Source: an uncultured bacterium (lineage in GTDB: Bacteria; Bacteroidota; Bacteroidia; Bacteroidales; Bacteroidaceae). From it: a DNA stretch of 64,000 nucleotides. The stretch spans positions 372,001-436,000 of the forward strand of contig CAJMPR010000001.1 of NCBI GenBank assembly GCA_905215345.1, given 5' to 3'. How positions within the stretch are numbered: position 1 is the first letter of the stretch; every line of letters starts with the position of its first letter. The notes beneath the pieces were generated by a model. That model was not told where the DNA came from. It did not search any database and saw only the letters and a program-made list of their open reading frames with translations. Made by a program: the position numbers and the translations under genes. Of this stretch, positions 37,487 to 46,557 are shown piece by piece.

Positions 37487-40400
37487 ATGAAGAAGCATTT
37501 CTTTCTCCTTATTTTCCTGTTATCGACTTTCTTTACCGCCGCTCAGACGTATAAATATATCGGCGTTGAGGATGGTTTGAGCAACAGGCGGATATATGCT
37601 ATTCAAAAGGGACCAAAAGGTTATATGTGGTTTCTCACACATGACGGTATAGATCGTTACAACGGGAAAGAGTTCAAACAATATAAGTTAATGGACGGCG
37701 AAGAAGAAGCCAACTCCATGATGAACTTGAACTGGCTATATGTAGACCCCAAAGGCAGACTGTGGGAAATAGGTAAAAAAGGGCGTGTTTTTCGTTACGA
37801 AAGTAAGCATGACCGTTTCCAATTGATATACCGGATTCCTCAAGAGGAAACCAAAGGCATGCATACTCCCGTCAGCTATGGCTTTGTTGACAATAACTGT
37901 ACCGTATGGTTATGCAACGATAAAAACATATATCTGTTCAACAGTGATACGGAACAATGTGTTACAATCAAAAACGCAATCGATGAAAGTATAACGGATA
38001 TTGAACAAATTGATAAAACCCATTATTTTATCGGTACTGACGTAGGGATACACTACGCTGAATTAAAAAACAATATACTTGAACTCAGCCCTTGTGAGAA
38101 GTTAGATACATTAAAGCTACAAATTAATGAAGTATACTTCCATAAAAAAAGCAGAAAAGTATTTATCGGAACTTTCCAGAAAGGGGTTTATGTTTACGAT
38201 TTAAACACACATCAGGCATTATCCCTGGATCCCGACCTCATGGATGTAAGCATTAATCGTATCTGCGCTTTTGGAGACAATGAAATATTAATAGCTACAG
38301 ACGGTGCCGGGGTTTACAAAATGAACGTGGATACTTATAAATCCGAAGCGTACATTCTGGCAGACTACAACCGGTATAATGTCATGAACGGCAATACCAT
38401 CAATGACATATACGTCGATGAAGAAAAACGTATCTGGATGGCTAACTATCCCATCGGCGTTACCGTACGTGATAATAGATATAGTGATTATCAATGGATA
38501 AAACATTCCGTTGGTAACAAGCAATCCCTCATCAACGACCAGGTGAATGCCATCATAGAAGATGAAGAAGGTGACTTATGGTATGCCACCAACAACGGTA
38601 TCAGCTTGTATAACCATCGTACCCAGCAGTGGCATTCTTTCCTAAGTATCTTTAACGAAGACCATCATAACAAGAACCACACGTTTATTTCTTTATGCGA
38701 AGTAGTCCCCGGAGTGATATGGGCAGGTGGATACAGCTCCGGAATTTATCAAATTGACAAGAAAAAGCTTTCTGTAAGTTTCTTTACTCCCACCCTGTTC
38801 GGAAACTTAAATATCCGTCCGGATAAATATATACGGGCCATCACCAAAGACAGTCAAGGAAATATATGGTCGGGAGGTTATTATAATCTCAAAAAAATCG
38901 ACTTGGTTCATAAAACAATAGACCTTATACCTGGGTTGGATTTTGTCACCGATATCAAAGAGAAGAACGAGCAATATATGTGGGTAGGTACGGCCAATGG
39001 TCTATACTTGCTTGAAAAAGCTACCGGGAAATACCAATATATTCCGATGCCGGTAGAATCTTTTTATATCTATACTTTATATCAAGCACCTAACGGATTA
39101 CTATATATCGGAACCAATAATTCAGGTGTACTGATATACGATCCAGTCAAAAAGGCGTTCGAACATTTTCATACAGAGAATTGTGCACTTATTTCGAATA
39201 ATATTTACGCTATTGTGTCGGATGGAGGTTCTTCTATATTTATAAGTACGGAACGTGGTCTGAGTTGCTTCAATACCAAAGATAAAAGTTTCCATAACTG
39301 GACAAAAGAACAAGGTCTACGCTCCGAGCACTTCAATGCAGCATCGGGTACAATACGTAAAAACGGAGACATTATCTTCGGAAGTACAGACGGAGCCATT
39401 GAGTTCAATAAAGGCATGGAACTGCCCCGTGACCATAAGTTCAAAATGATATTCAGTGATTTGCGGGTATTTTATCAAACGGTATATCCGAAAGACGAAG
39501 GTTCTCCCCTACTTCTGGACATTGACGAGACAAAAGCGTTGCGGTTGGAATACAACCAGAATATATTCTCACTTCAGGTATCGTCCATCAATTACGACTA
39601 TCCTTCTCTCATTCTGTATTCATGGAAACTGGAAGGATTCTATGACGGTTGGAGCCGCCCCGGACAAGAAAACATTATCCGTTTTACCAACCTGAGTCCG
39701 GGAGAATATACGTTACGTGTCCGCGCCATATCCAACGAAGACCGCCGCATCGTCTTGGAGGAAAGGAGTATGCAGATTTACATAGAGCAGCCTATCTGGC
39801 TCAGTATATGGGCACTGCTGCTTTATGCCATAATCATTATATCCATTGCAAGTATCACTGTGCGTATTATCGTGCTTCGCAAACAGAGAAAGGTATCAGA
39901 CGACAAGATCAGGTTCTTTGTCAACACGGCACATGACATCCGAACTCCGTTAACACTCATCAAAGCACCGCTGGAAGAGCTTATTGATCATGAAAGTTTG
40001 AGCGAAAACGGACGTAACAATATCAATACCTCCCTCCGTAATGTAAACGCGTTGTTACGGCTCACTACCAACCTCATTAACTTTGAACGCGCCGATACAT
40101 ATTCGGGTAATCTTTATGTATCAGAGTATGAGTTGAGTACTTATATGACGGAGACCATCAACGTCTTCCGTTCATACGCTAACGTAAAACATGTTAGCCT
40201 GACGTATGAAAGTAACTTTCGCTATCTAAATATCTGGTTGGACAAGGATAAAATGGATTCCATTTTAAAGAATGTCATATCCAACGCACTAAAATATACT
40301 CCTGAGGGAGGAAGCGTACATGTGTATGCGTCAGAAACAGAAGATTCGTGGAGCGTGGAAGTGAAAGATACGGGTATTGGTATTCCGACATCCGAACAGA

Positions 40401-41530
40401 AGAAACTGTTTAAGATGCACTTCCGCGGTAGTAATGCCATCAACTCCAAAGTTACCGGTAGTGGAATCGGTCTGTTGCTGGTGTGGAAGCTTGTACATAT
40501 ACATAAAGGTAAGTTAAGTTTCTCAAGCACTGAGGGCAAGGGTTCTTGTATCAAAGTCACTTTCCCGAAAAAGGAAAAGTACTACCGTAAAGCTATCCAT
40601 CGTCCTCAGCCTGTAAGTGAGAAAGTAGTTTATTCGGAAGCCGGAGTACCCGTCAACACTAACACCACACCTCCTCCTGCTTACATGTATGAGCATGCCC
40701 AACAGCAAACATTGAATACCGAAAACTTTCAGAAGATTCTGATTGTGGAGGACAATGACGAACTAAGGGAATATTTACGTTGTACCCTGTCGGAAGCATA
40801 CCACATACAAGTATGCAGCAACGGTAGAATAGCACTCGAAATCGTGAAAGAATATCTTCCCGACCTGATTATCTCGGATATTATGATGCCCGAAATGAGA
40901 GGTGACGAGTTCTGCCATGTTGTAAAGAACGACATCGATACATCTCATATCCCAGTGATTCTACTCACAGCGCTTAATACGGATAAGAATATTATTGAAG
41001 GGTTACAGACGGGTGCAGATGAATACATAGTGAAGCCGTTCAACATCGGAATCCTACGGGCTACGATTGCCAATCTATTGGCAAACCGTGCATTGTTACG
41101 CCACAGATATGGCAACCTGGAATTGAATGACGACGAACATAATACGGAATGCATAAATTGTTCTTCGGATCTGGATTGGAAGTTCATAGCTACCGTTAAA
41201 AAAGGTGTGGAAGACAATATGGACAATTCCAGCTTTAATGTCGATGTACTGTGTAACTTGCTTAATATGAGCCGAACCAGTTTCTATAACAAGATAAAAG
41301 CGTTGACCGACCAAGCTCCGGCTGATTACATCAGGTTTATCCGTCTTAAACACGCTGCACAATTACTGAAAGAGCAAAAACATACCATTACGGAAGTAGC
41401 CGAAATGACAGGATTTAGCGATGCAAAGTATTTCCGTGAAGTATTCAAGAAAAACTTCAATGTGAGTCCCAGCCAGTATGCTAAACAGGAAAGTAAGGAA
41501 GACAATAAGGAACAGAGTGATATAAAGTGA
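37487..41530 (+). CDS. Hybrid two-component system (propeller sensor, kinase, receiver, AraC)
   Basis: One-polypeptide signalling protein of 1347 residues. The start at 37487 gives a proper signal peptide (MKKHFFLLIFLLSTFFTAAQ); the open frame extends upstream through the terminator and promoter and is not used. Residues about 20-690 are periplasmic beta-propeller repeats (GVEDGLSNRRIYAIQKGPKG and LINDQVNAIIEDEEGDLWYA are typical). A Y_Y_Y-like domain and a membrane helix (about 775-800) follow. Next come HisKA with His816 (AHDIRTPLTLIKAP), HATPase (DTGIGIP, GSGIGLLL), a receiver with Asp1131 (SDIMMPEMRG) and an AraC domain. Such proteins usually control an adjacent polysaccharide locus, but none is here. 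The next genes, 43 bases on, are chromate-type transporters. Confidence 0.9.
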   Translation: MKKHFFLLIFLLSTFFTAAQTYKYIGVEDGLSNRRIYAIQKGPKGYMWFLTHDGIDRYNGKEFKQYKLMDGEEEANSMMNLNWLYVDPKGRLWEIGKKGRVFRYESKHDRFQLIYRIPQEETKGMHTPVSYGFVDNNCTVWLCNDKNIYLFNSDTEQCVTIKNAIDESITDIEQIDKTHYFIGTDVGIHYAELKNNILELSPCEKLDTLKLQINEVYFHKKSRKVFIGTFQKGVYVYDLNTHQALSLDPDLMDVSINRICAFGDNEILIATDGAGVYKMNVDTYKSEAYILADYNRYNVMNGNTINDIYVDEEKRIWMANYPIGVTVRDNRYSDYQWIKHSVGNKQSLINDQVNAIIEDEEGDLWYATNNGISLYNHRTQQWHSFLSIFNEDHHNKNHTFISLCEVVPGVIWAGGYSSGIYQIDKKKLSVSFFTPTLFGNLNIRPDKYIRAITKDSQGNIWSGGYYNLKKIDLVHKTIDLIPGLDFVTDIKEKNEQYMWVGTANGLYLLEKATGKYQYIPMPVESFYIYTLYQAPNGLLYIGTNNSGVLIYDPVKKAFEHFHTENCALISNNIYAIVSDGGSSIFISTERGLSCFNTKDKSFHNWTKEQGLRSEHFNAASGTIRKNGDIIFGSTDGAIEFNKGMELPRDHKFKMIFSDLRVFYQTVYPKDEGSPLLLDIDETKALRLEYNQNIFSLQVSSINYDYPSLILYSWKLEGFYDGWSRPGQENIIRFTNLSPGEYTLRVRAISNEDRRIVLEERSMQIYIEQPIWLSIWALLLYAIIIISIASITVRIIVLRKQRKVSDDKIRFFVNTAHDIRTPLTLIKAPLEELIDHESLSENGRNNINTSLRNVNALLRLTTNLINFERADTYSGNLYVSEYELSTYMTETINVFRSYANVKHVSLTYESNFRYLNIWLDKDKMDSILKNVISNALKYTPEGGSVHVYASETEDSWSVEVKDTGIGIPTSEQKKLFKMHFRGSNAINSKVTGSGIGLLLVWKLVHIHKGKLSFSSTEGKGSCIKVTFPKKEKYYRKAIHRPQPVSEKVVYSEAGVPVNTNTTPPPAYMYEHAQQQTLNTENFQKILIVEDNDELREYLRCTLSEAYHIQVCSNGRIALEIVKEYLPDLIISDIMMPEMRGDEFCHVVKNDIDTSHIPVILLTALNTDKNIIEGLQTGADEYIVKPFNIGILRATIANLLANRALLRHRYGNLELNDDEHNTECINCSSDLDWKFIATVKKGVEDNMDNSSFNVDVLCNLLNMSRTSFYNKIKALTDQAPADYIRFIRLKHAAQLLKEQKHTITEVAEMTGFSDAKYFREVFKKNFNVSPSQYAKQESKEDNKEQSDIK

Positions 41531-41573
41531 TAGAGTGGTTTCATCACTCTACAACATTATAACATTATACAAT
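41527..41573 (+). repeat. Short degenerate octamer repeat before the first transporter half
   Basis: The gap between the hybrid sensor stop and the ATG at 41574 contains AGTGATAG AGTGG and TCATCACTC, TACAACAT, TATAACAT units. These are like the larger arrays at 4884-4982 and could form a small hairpin (GAGTGG/TCACTC). Confidence 0.5.
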
Positions 41574-42122
41574 ATGAACATATATCTCGAAGCATTTTCC
41601 ATTTTCTTTAAAATAGGAGCTTTTACCATAGGCGGTGGCTATGCCATGGTGCCGTTAATAGAAAATGAGATTGTAACCAAACGTAAATGGATATCTAAAG
41701 ATGATTTTATCGATCTTCTCGCTATATCCCAGTCTGCACCGGGTATTCTTGCAGTCAATATATCCATATTTATCGGATACCGGCTACGGGGAATAAGAGG
41801 AAGTATCATTACTGCATTAGGTACAGTGCTGCCTTCGTTCCTCATCATCCTTGCCATTGCCCTGTTCTTTCATAACTTCAAGGACAACACTACCGTAGAA
41901 CATATCTTCAAAGGCATTCGTCCGGCAGTCGTGGCACTCATAGCCGCTCCGACATTCAGTATGGCTAAGTCAGCAAAGATTAATCGTTATAATATCTGGA
42001 TACCGGTTGTCTCCGCTTTACTCATTTGGTTACTCGGCTTCTCCCCTATCTGGATTATTATAGCTGCCGGTATAGGCGGATACCTGTTCGGAAGGTTACG
42101 CTCTCCAAAAGTGAAAAATTGA
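41574..42122 (+). CDS. Chromate-transporter family protein, half 1
   Basis: Membrane protein of 182 residues belonging to the CHR family in its short, split form. The start at ATG 41574 (MNIYLEAFSIFFKIGAFTIG) is preferred to an ATG 39 bases upstream because it lies after the repeat and gives the usual N-terminus. Family signs are FTIGGGYAMVPLIENEI and AISQSAPGILAVNISIFIGY, followed by several hydrophobic helices. Short CHR proteins work as pairs; the second half begins 61 bases downstream. Substrate may be chromate/sulfate, but many gut homologues have no tested function. Confidence 0.85.
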   Translation: MNIYLEAFSIFFKIGAFTIGGGYAMVPLIENEIVTKRKWISKDDFIDLLAISQSAPGILAVNISIFIGYRLRGIRGSIITALGTVLPSFLIILAIALFFHNFKDNTTVEHIFKGIRPAVVALIAAPTFSMAKSAKINRYNIWIPVVSALLIWLLGFSPIWIIIAAGIGGYLFGRLRSPKVKN

Positions 42123-42135
42123 AAGGTAAGAGTTG

Positions 42136-42178
42136 AACGTATCACTAATCACTAATCGTTAATCACTAAACACTATTA
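42136..42178 (+). repeat. Heptamer tandem repeat (ATCACTA) between the two transporter halves
   Basis: Consecutive seven-base units ATCACTA, ATCACTA, ATCGTTA, ATCACTA, AACACTA fill the gap directly before the ATG at 42184. This is the same heptamer, in the other orientation, as at 8039-8060. Confidence 0.7.
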
Positions 42179-42183
42179 CACCA

Positions 42184-42732
42184 ATGATTTTCCTCCAACT
42201 ATTCTATACATTCTTTAAAATCGGTCTTTTCGGTTTTGGCGGCGGATACGCCATGCTGTCCATGATACAAGGTGAAGTTGTCACCCGCTATGGCTGGCTC
42301 ACTCCTCAAGAATTCACTGATATTGTAGCTATCAGCCAGATGACTCCGGGTCCTATCGGTATCAATTCAGCCACCTACGTAGGTTTTACGGCAACGGGAA
42401 GCATATGGGGCTCTGTTATCGCCACTTTTGCGGTAGTATTACCTTCATTTATCCTGATGTTAACTATAAGCAAATTCTTCCTGAAGTACCAGAAACATCC
42501 GGCGGTAGAAGCTGTATTCAGTGGACTTCGTCCGGCAGTAGTAGGATTATTGGCATCGGCGGCACTGGTTCTTATGAATGCAGAAAACTTCAGTTCCCCT
42601 GATGAGGACCTGTACTCTTTCATTGTCAGCATCATCATATTCCTCGTTGCTTTTATAGGAACGAAGAAGTACAAAGCCAATCCTATATTGATGATTATAG
42701 CCTGCGGCATTGCAGGACTGATACTTTATTAG
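42184..42732 (+). CDS. Chromate-transporter family protein, half 2
   Basis: Membrane protein of 182 residues, the partner half of the split CHR transporter. It has the motif FGFGGGYAMLSMIQGEVV and ISQMTPGPIGINSATYVGF, then four to five hydrophobic segments. It parallels half 1 in length and motif order, as expected for heteromeric short-chain CHR pairs. It is probably on the same transcript as half 1 and the hybrid sensor. Its stop codon lies at the edge of the large hairpin that follows. Confidence 0.85.
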   Translation: MIFLQLFYTFFKIGLFGFGGGYAMLSMIQGEVVTRYGWLTPQEFTDIVAISQMTPGPIGINSATYVGFTATGSIWGSVIATFAVVLPSFILMLTISKFFLKYQKHPAVEAVFSGLRPAVVGLLASAALVLMNAENFSSPDEDLYSFIVSIIIFLVAFIGTKKYKANPILMIIACGIAGLILY

Positions 42733-42873
42733 TGGTTAGTGATGAGTGATTAGTAGGCTGCGCAATGAAGGTGCAACGTAAAGGGCTACTTGAGGGAGCT
42801 AAAGGTCAACGTTACAAAGCTAAAGCAGACATTGCGCAGCCCACTAATCACTCATCACTAATCACTAACCGCT
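42731..42873. repeat. Large inverted repeat built from heptamers between convergent genes
   Basis: The left arm (42731-42767) and right arm (42830-42873) are reverse complements over about 37 bases, ending in GGCTGCGCAATG. There are two mismatches and one extra heptamer (TTAGTGA) in the right arm. The arms overlap the stop codons of both flanking convergent genes. The 62-base centre holds a weaker pair (AACGTAA/TTACAAAG-like). It may serve as a bidirectional terminator; the arms are a mix of the heptamer repeat and a GC-rich tip. Confidence 0.8.
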
Positions 42874-44380
42874 AAATTTTCACCTTCTTACTAACCGACT
42901 TTGATTCATTGTGCAAACGGTCAAGTGCCGTCACCACATAACGATACTTTGTCTTCCCATCGCCATAAGGCAACTTATAGAAAGGATTACGCGTAATGGC
43001 AACAATATGCGAAGGATCATCAATATCTACCTTCTCTTTAGAATCAAAGCGATAGACTACATACTGTACCGGACGATCCATTTCGTCCGCAAACTTCGGT
43101 GCCGTCCAGAACAATATATATCCGTCGGCAGTCCATACAGGTTTCAACTTGCGCACTTTATCCGGAGCTTTATTATCCATAAAATCAAAAACCGGAGGAA
43201 GAGCCGGATATTTATGATACTCGACCACCAAAGCATCCCGATAATTACCGACATTCTCCACCACTGCACTGGCAGGCCACTGGCAACTGCCTCCAATGGT
43301 TTGGTAAGCACGCTGCAAAGCCATCTTACGGGGAAGTTGGTTCATTGAAGGATTTTGCGGATCGGCATTCTGTACCGTATTCATAACAGACTGTCCAATA
43401 AACAAAGGACGATTTTCCGCATGCTTTGCCCACCATTTCACTAACGTTTCATAATCAGCAGCCGGATGTCCGATCTGCCAATATATCTGCGGAATGTTAT
43501 AGTCAATCCATCCCTTACGTGTCCACAAAAGTACATCTGCATACAAATCATCATAGTTCTGCAAGCCTTTAGTCTTACTTCCCAACGGGTCACTACTTTC
43601 GTTACGATAAATACCGAAAGGACTGACCCCGAACTTCACCCACGGCTTTAATCCCCGAATCGTCTCATGTATCTTCTCAATCAGGATATTTACATTACTC
43701 CGACGCCAATCCGCTTTATTGCTGAAGCCACCGCCATAACGGGCAAAGCTTGCATCATCCGGAAAATCCTTCCCCTTAATAGGGTACGGATAGAAATAAT
43801 CGTCCATATGAATAGCATCTACATCATAGCGAGATACAATATCAGTAATCACCTTATAAATATGATTACGGCTTTCGGGTAATGCCGGATCAAAATAAAG
43901 TTGATCGCCATAAGTCACAAACCACTCCGGATGAGTATTATACACATGGATAGGCGAAAGCTGATTTTTTAACGATGTCTTTACACGGTAAGGATTAATC
44001 CATGCATGGAATTCCAACCCACGCTTATGACATTCCTCAATCATAAATTGCATCGGGTCCCAATAAGGTTCGGGAGCTTTACCCTGCACACCGGTCAGGA
44101 AACGGCTCCATGGCTCCCACTGCGAAGCATACAACGCATCCGCCTCCGGACGTACCTGGAAGATAATGGCATTAATACCCGCCCCCTGTAAAGAATTCAA
44201 TTGATTTATCAATGTCTGCTTCAACTGTTCTGTGGGTACACTGCGGAATTGTCCATTCACGGCCTGTATCCATGCGGCACGAAATTCACGTTTTGGATAT
44301 TTAGCGCTCTGTACCTGCGCAAAAATTCCTCCCGCCAACAGAGACAAGAAGAACATACATAAAAGGGATTTTACTCTCAT
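42872..44380 (-). CDS. GHL10-family glycosidase-like exported protein (1)
   Basis: Exported protein of 502 residues with signal peptide (MRVKSLLCMFFLSLLAGGIF-AQ). It has a TIM-barrel domain of the glycosyl-hydrolase-like 10 family (about 30-350): FRAAWIQAVNGQF, INAIIFQVRPEADALYAS, LEFHAWINPYR and VDAIHMDDYFYP. The C-terminal 95 residues form a fibronectin-III-like module (YILFWTAPKF, YRYVVTALDRLHNES). The family acts on cell-wall or exopolysaccharide-type glycans where tested; the substrate here is unknown. It starts 36 bases after the sensor kinase stop and is probably co-transcribed with it. Paralogue at 52396-53856. Confidence 0.85.
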   Translation of the reverse strand: MRVKSLLCMFFLSLLAGGIFAQVQSAKYPKREFRAAWIQAVNGQFRSVPTEQLKQTLINQLNSLQGAGINAIIFQVRPEADALYASQWEPWSRFLTGVQGKAPEPYWDPMQFMIEECHKRGLEFHAWINPYRVKTSLKNQLSPIHVYNTHPEWFVTYGDQLYFDPALPESRNHIYKVITDIVSRYDVDAIHMDDYFYPYPIKGKDFPDDASFARYGGGFSNKADWRRSNVNILIEKIHETIRGLKPWVKFGVSPFGIYRNESSDPLGSKTKGLQNYDDLYADVLLWTRKGWIDYNIPQIYWQIGHPAADYETLVKWWAKHAENRPLFIGQSVMNTVQNADPQNPSMNQLPRKMALQRAYQTIGGSCQWPASAVVENVGNYRDALVVEYHKYPALPPVFDFMDNKAPDKVRKLKPVWTADGYILFWTAPKFADEMDRPVQYVVYRFDSKEKVDIDDPSHIVAITRNPFYKLPYGDGKTKYRYVVTALDRLHNESKSVSKKVKI

Positions 44381-44416
44381 TTTTCAGTTATAACTTTATA
44401 TACGAATTTTTATTAT

Positions 44417-46366
44417 TCAAGCCTTATCTTGTAACGGCCATTCCATGATAAAACGACAGCCACCTTTATAAGTATCATCCAGATAAACACGCCCGCCTAC
44501 CATCTCCATTATTTCACCAGCTATGGCAAGTCCCAAACCCGAACCTTTGGTAAAAATATCCGCTTTATAAAAGCGTTCAAATACATGCTCGACATCTTCG
44601 GGTTTTATACCGATTCCGGTATCTTCTATAACAAAGCGCAATAACCGATGCGCTCTATCTTCCTTACAGGAAACACGAATACCCCCCTCTTGAGTAAATT
44701 TCACTGCATTATCCAGTAAAGCAGTCAGCACTATCTTTAACCAGGAACGGACAGCATAGACAGTATGAACGGGCATAGAAGATTCACATTCCAACTCAAC
44801 CCCAGGGTTCAAAGCCGGACGCAAACTGTCGGCACACTCCTTAAAACAATCGCTTACATTCACCTCTTCCCTCGGTAAATCCAGCACTTGCGAATCCATA
44901 TCCGCAATCGTAATAATGTTTTCCATCAATCCCAACAGATAAACATTACTGCTTTCAACCTGAGATGCATACTCTTTCTTATCATTTTCGTCCACTTCTC
45001 CCTCGGCCAGCAGAGCAGAGAAGCCGACAATTGAGTTTAGAGGTGTACGTATCTCATGCGTAATATGCTGAATAAAAGAGCTCTTCACTTGGCTCAGTTT
45101 CTGTACCGCAGTACGTGCAGCCTTCAAATTACGGTTCATAGTGAGGGTGCGGATATACAGATAAGTAATAACCATCAATAAAACCAATACCAACCCGCCA
45201 GCTATCAAAGCCGTCGTCAGCCTGTCTTTACTTAACTGGGCGCTCAGTTCCAACTTCTCCATTTTCAGCCTGTCAACTTCAAACTGGGCTGTATACTTAC
45301 TCAACTGTTCATCCAACTCAACCTTACGTATGGAATCAGTCGCCTGTGCATATTCAGCATAGCTGCGACAAGCAGCCTTGTAATCCCCCAATTGCACTTG
45401 TAACTCTGCTTTCATCGCATAATTATAGGGATAGCAGATACCCAATGACTGTTGGTAGTCCATCAAGGAATCCACATAAGCAATATTACCATTTAAATCA
45501 CCCAGCAAACGGCAGCACATAATCTTATAGGCAAACCACGCTTCCGGGGTGGAACTTTGGGGATTCTGCCTATAAAAATGATCGGTAAGTTTTATATAGG
45601 GTTCAGCCACCTGTTTTCCTTTACTTGCCAATAAACTGATGACACGAAACTCACAAAAACGCAAATGTAACGCGGCATCTATCTCTATCTTTTCCTTGTT
45701 AAGTTTTTCTTCCAACTGTTCCAATTTATTGAGATATTTCTCGCCCTCAGCATACTCGCTGCGTGAAAGATAGGTCTGGATGATATTCAGCATTACAACA
45801 TAGGCGTCCCTATAATGTTTACCCTCTTCAAAAAGTTTTAAAGCATTATTATAGTATTCTATACAAAGATCTACATTATTAGAAAAAACACGGTGATTAT
45901 ACCCGATACACATTTCCCCACAAGCCAGCCCGTACTTGCTCTTCGCTCGTTCGGCATCCTGATGCAAACGCGAGGTTTCAGCAATGGCTTCTTCCTGCAT
46001 GTTTTTCTCTGTCATCCGCTGGATATATTGACGCCACTGAACATAACGTGTTTCCGGTTTATTATGCTTCCGACACCAGTCCATATACTCATAGGTAACT
46101 TGCTTCAAACTGTCGATGTCGCCCACTTGGTAATAGTGCGACGTCAAGTTATCATAAGCATCATTCATCTGCACGGTATCATTCAATTCACGGGCCAATT
46201 GCCTCCAGTGAGCATTTATAGCAGGCAGTTGTTCCTGTCCCAAGTTTTTCCGTGCGCTATCCGCCAAAGCACGCATCTCTTTGTGAAGATCGTTTGCCGG
46301 CAGAGTAAGAGGGAACAATCCAAACAACACTACTACAAAGATCCATTTAGCATCGAGCTTTATCAT
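44417..46366 (-). CDS. Sensor histidine kinase with periplasmic TPR domain (second)
   Basis: Membrane kinase of 649 residues from the ATG at 46366; a longer frame begins at a TTG and is not needed. It has a signal peptide (MIKLDAKWIFVVVLFGLFPL), a helical TPR-like periplasmic region (about 30-370), and a membrane helix (about 385-405). A short coiled linker leads to HisKA with His437 (HITHEIRTPLNSIVGF) and HATPase (LLDNAVKF, DTGIGIKP, GSGLGLAI). Like the kinase at 13429 it has no receiver or output domain and no adjacent response regulator. The gene following it on the same strand is the GHL10 protein, the only clue to its target. No consensus promoter was found upstream. Confidence 0.87.
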   Translation of the reverse strand: MIKLDAKWIFVVVLFGLFPLTLPANDLHKEMRALADSARKNLGQEQLPAINAHWRQLARELNDTVQMNDAYDNLTSHYYQVGDIDSLKQVTYEYMDWCRKHNKPETRYVQWRQYIQRMTEKNMQEEAIAETSRLHQDAERAKSKYGLACGEMCIGYNHRVFSNNVDLCIEYYNNALKLFEEGKHYRDAYVVMLNIIQTYLSRSEYAEGEKYLNKLEQLEEKLNKEKIEIDAALHLRFCEFRVISLLASKGKQVAEPYIKLTDHFYRQNPQSSTPEAWFAYKIMCCRLLGDLNGNIAYVDSLMDYQQSLGICYPYNYAMKAELQVQLGDYKAACRSYAEYAQATDSIRKVELDEQLSKYTAQFEVDRLKMEKLELSAQLSKDRLTTALIAGGLVLVLLMVITYLYIRTLTMNRNLKAARTAVQKLSQVKSSFIQHITHEIRTPLNSIVGFSALLAEGEVDENDKKEYASQVESSNVYLLGLMENIITIADMDSQVLDLPREEVNVSDCFKECADSLRPALNPGVELECESSMPVHTVYAVRSWLKIVLTALLDNAVKFTQEGGIRVSCKEDRAHRLLRFVIEDTGIGIKPEDVEHVFERFYKADIFTKGSGLGLAIAGEIMEMVGGRVYLDDTYKGGCRFIMEWPLQDKA

Positions 46367-46521
46367 GTCTGACAATTGATTAATAGAGTTGAGGCGAATT
46401 TAATGCTTTTATTTAAAGTAATTTAGCAGTACTCTGAAAGTATAACAAATCTTAACCTTGCCAATTTGTACCTCAGCACAAAAAATGAACGAGTTCATTT
46501 TATTCTACTCTCAGTTTGCAC

Positions 46522-46529
46522 TATCTTTG
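46522..46529 (+). promoter_or_regulatory. -7 element (TATCTTTG) of uvrA
   Basis: TATCTTTG lies 28 bases before the uvrA ATG at 46558. It rules out the in-frame ATG at 46516, which would precede the transcription start. Confidence 0.6.
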
Positions 46530-46557
46530 CAATCCAATTCACATAAGTGACCTTATC

